Shown one piece after another: positions 5,616 through 7,626 of a stretch of DNA of 7,626 nucleotides. The stretch spans positions 1 to 7,626 of the forward strand of contig CALZZH010000112.1 of assembly GCA_945830595.1 (NCBI GenBank), in the 5' to 3' direction. A program made the translations under genes and the position numbers. How positions within the stretch are numbered: position 1 is the stretch's first letter; each line of letters opens with the position of its first letter. The notes beneath the pieces were generated by a model. It worked only from the letters and a program-made list of their open reading frames with translations. It was not told where the DNA came from and searched no databases. This DNA comes from Avoscillospira sp945864925 (lineage in GTDB: Bacteria; Bacillota; Clostridia; Oscillospirales; Oscillospiraceae).

Positions 5616-6086
5616 GTGCCCAGAAGAGGTAATGTTCCCAAAAGAGAAGTGCTGCCGGATCCTATCTACAATTCCGTGCTGGTCACCAAGCTTGTCAACA
5701 GCATCATGCTGGACGGCAAGAAGGGTGTTGCGCAGAAGATCGTTTACGGCGCATTTGAAATCGTTGAAGAAAAGACCGGAAAGAACGGTCTGGAGGCTTT
5801 CACCCAGGCTATGGAAAACATCATGCCTTCCGTGGAAGTCAAGACTCGTCGTGTCGGCGGCTCCAACTACCAGGTGCCTATCGAAGTCCGGCCCGAGCGG
5901 CGGCAGACCCTGGGTCTGCGCTGGCTGACCAACTACAGCCGCGCCCGCAGCGAAAAGACCATGAAAGAACGCCTGGCCGGTGAGCTGATGGATGCCTGCA
6001 ACAACACCGGCGCTGCCGTTAAGAAGCGTGAAGACACCCATAAGATGGCTGAAGCCAACAAGGCATTCTCTCATTTCCGCTGGTAA
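5616..6086 (+). CDS. rpsG: 30S ribosomal protein S7
   Basis: S7 is a primary binding protein that nucleates the head of the small subunit by binding the 3' major domain of 16S rRNA near the exit-site tRNA. With a GTG start at 5616 the protein has exactly 156 residues, the usual bacterial length, and begins (M)PRRGNVPKREVLPDP as expected. The beta-hairpin segment (VGGSNYQVPIEVRPERR, 80-96) and the C-terminal KAFSHFRW are intact. An in-frame ATG at 5598 would add six residues, but it abuts the ribosome binding site AAGGAGGG (5601-5608), which is spaced seven bases from GTG 5616; the GTG is therefore preferred. It lies between rpsL and fusA, in the standard str operon order. A non-ATG start in a highly expressed gene is mildly notable and may help feedback control. 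Confidence 0.98.
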   Translation: MPRRGNVPKREVLPDPIYNSVLVTKLVNSIMLDGKKGVAQKIVYGAFEIVEEKTGKNGLEAFTQAMENIMPSVEVKTRRVGGSNYQVPIEVRPERRQTLGLRWLTNYSRARSEKTMKERLAGELMDACNNTGAAVKKREDTHKMAEANKAFSHFRW

Positions 6087-6104
6087 AGAAAAAGGAGCGA
6101 AAGC

Positions 6105-7626
6105 ATGCCTAGACAGTATTCCCTTGAGAACACCCGTAATATCGGCATCATGGCGCACATCGATGCCGGCAAGACGACCACCACGGAGCGTATCTTGTTC
6201 TATACCGGTGTCAACTATAAGATCGGCGAGACCCATGACGGCACGGCCACCATGGACTGGATGGCGCAGGAGCAGGAGCGCGGCATTACCATCACTTCTG
6301 CTGCAACCACCTGCTTCTGGAAGGGTCACCGCATCAACATCATTGATACCCCGGGACACGTGGACTTCACCGTGGAAGTCGAGCGTTCCCTGCGCGTGCT
6401 GGACGGCTCTGTGACTGTCCTGTGTGCGAAGGGCGGCGTCGAGCCCCAGACTGAGACCGTTTGGCGCCAGGCCGACAAGTATCATGTCCCCCGCATGGTG
6501 TATGTCAATAAGATGGACATCATGGGCGCAGATTTCTATCATGTGCTGGACATGATGCATGAGCGTCTGAAGTGCAACGCTGTCCCCGTGCAGCTGCCGA
6601 TTGGCTCTGAGGCCGACTTTAAGGGCGTTGTGGACCTGGTCAAGATGAAGGCCTACGTCTTCTATGATGACCTGGGCAAGGATATGCGCGAAGAAGAGAT
6701 CCCCGCCGATATGGTGGATCTGGCCAATGAGTATCGCGAGAAGCTCATGGACGCCGTCTCCGAAGAGGACGAGGAAATCATGATGCTGTATCTCGAAGGG
6801 GAGGAAGTTCCCGAAGAGATGATTCAGCGCGCACTGCGCAAGGGCACGATCGGTGTCCGCATGGTTCCCGTTTGCTGCGGCACCTCTTATAAGAACAAAG
6901 GCGTGCAGGAACTGCTTGATGCCATTGTGGCTTATATGCCGTCCCCCATCGATATCCCCGCAATTGCGGGCACCAACCCCAACACCGGTGAGGAGGACCA
7001 CCGCGAGTCTGACGACAACGCTCCGTTCTCCGCATTGGCTTTCAAGATTGCAACAGATCCTTATGTGGGCAAGCTGTGCTTCTTCCGCGTCTATTCCGGT
7101 ACGCTGTCCTCCGGTTCCACGGTGCTGAACTCCACCAAGGGCAATCGGGAACGTATGGGCCGAATTCTGCGGATGCACGCCAACCACAGAGAAGATATCG
7201 ACATGGTTTATTCCGGCGATATTGCCGCAGCCGTGGGTCTGAAAAATACCACCACCGGCGATACGCTCTGCGATATGGACCATCCGATCATCCTCGAATC
7301 CATGGAGTTCCCCGAGCCTGTGATCCGCGTCGCCATCGAGCCCAAGACCAAGGCTGGCCAGGAGAAGATGGGCATTGCCCTGATGAAGCTGGCCGAGGAG
7401 GACCCCACCTTCCGCACCTACACCGACGAAGAGACTGGCCAGACCATCATTGCTGGTATGGGCGAGCTCCATCTGGAGATTATCGTGGACCGTCTGCTCC
7501 GCGAGTTCAAGGTGGAAGCCAACGTCGGCGCACCTCAGGTTGCCTATAAGGAGACCATCCGTAAGTGTGTGGAGCAGGACACCAAGTATGCCCGTCAGTC
7601 CGGCGGCAAGGGCCAGTACGGTCACG
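6105..7626 (+). CDS. fusA: Translation elongation factor G, 3' end beyond the window
   Basis: EF-G is the GTPase that drives translocation of tRNA and mRNA on the ribosome and, with RRF, ribosome recycling. The first 507 codons are present, of roughly 690-700 in the family. GTPase motifs are G1 AHIDAGKTT at 17-25, G2 RGITI at 59-63, G3 DTPGH at 81-85 and G4 NKMD at 135-138; the G5 position reads GTSYKNKGV. Domain II follows with YVGKLCFFRVYSG, then domain III with GMGELHLEIIVDRL. The window ends just inside domain IV, at SGGKGQYGH. ATG 6105 is preceded by AAAGGAG (6091-6097) with seven-base spacing and lies 18 bases after rpsG, consistent with co-transcription. No frameshift or missing motif is visible. 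A tuf gene would be expected downstream but cannot be seen. Confidence 0.98.
   Translation, partial: MPRQYSLENTRNIGIMAHIDAGKTTTTERILFYTGVNYKIGETHDGTATMDWMAQEQERGITITSAATTCFWKGHRINIIDTPGHVDFTVEVERSLRVLDGSVTVLCAKGGVEPQTETVWRQADKYHVPRMVYVNKMDIMGADFYHVLDMMHERLKCNAVPVQLPIGSEADFKGVVDLVKMKAYVFYDDLGKDMREEEIPADMVDLANEYREKLMDAVSEEDEEIMMLYLEGEEVPEEMIQRALRKGTIGVRMVPVCCGTSYKNKGVQELLDAIVAYMPSPIDIPAIAGTNPNTGEEDHRESDDNAPFSALAFKIATDPYVGKLCFFRVYSGTLSSGSTVLNSTKGNRERMGRILRMHANHREDIDMVYSGDIAAAVGLKNTTTGDTLCDMDHPIILESMEFPEPVIRVAIEPKTKAGQEKMGIALMKLAEEDPTFRTYTDEETGQTIIAGMGELHLEIIVDRLLREFKVEANVGAPQVAYKETIRKCVEQDTKYARQSGGKGQYGH

Noticed and set aside
5583..7625. Antisense ORF of 680 residues as a real gene
   Set aside because: It lies wholly opposite rpsG and fusA, shows no recognisable domain, and I see no ribosome binding site or promoter support for it. 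Codon bias in fusA explains its openness.

Overview
This window looks like ordinary chromosome from a G+C-rich Clostridia member, probably an Oscillospiraceae-type gut Firmicute. That placement is inference. It rests on strong AGGAGG-type ribosome binding sites, the Firmicutes-length S12 protein, an L7Ae-family gene (ybxF type) just upstream of rpsL as in Bacillus, RecD2 rather than RecBCD-type RecD, and a G+C content I judge to be near 58-60%. All genes read on the + strand. I see no mobile element, CRISPR array, phage gene or obvious horizontal island.

Left part (1-3485). The first bases could be the tail of a tRNA cut by the window edge. A 30-base perfect palindrome at 67-96 follows and is probably a terminator. 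Next is a leader of about 115 bases with a heptamer direct repeat and a bulged hairpin. A small unassigned one-helix membrane protein (224-562) comes next. Then come recD2 (best start 619, with a candidate promoter across the stop codon of the previous gene) and comF, whose GTG start overlaps the recD2 stop by four bases.

Middle (3498-4701). A complete MreB/Mbl-type actin gene lies 12 bases after comF without mreC or mreD downstream. It is followed by an AT-rich block and a near-consensus sigma-A promoter with an extended -10 element.

Right part (4702-7626). This is the str operon: an L7Ae/YbxF-like RNA-binding protein, rpsL (S12), rpsG (S7) and the first 507 codons of fusA (EF-G). The rpoBC genes that precede ybxF in Bacillus are not adjacent here; mreB takes that place, and the strong local promoter explains how the operon can be driven separately. 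The ybxF-rpsL spacer holds two odd-length palindromes. The 152-base rpsL-rpsG spacer can form a long-range helix and competing hairpins, making it a candidate site for S7 feedback control.

I did not find a convincing undescribed multi-gene system. The best leads are the structured RNA leaders of the str operon, the unassigned small membrane protein, and the odd placement of a lone mreB in front of the ribosomal genes.
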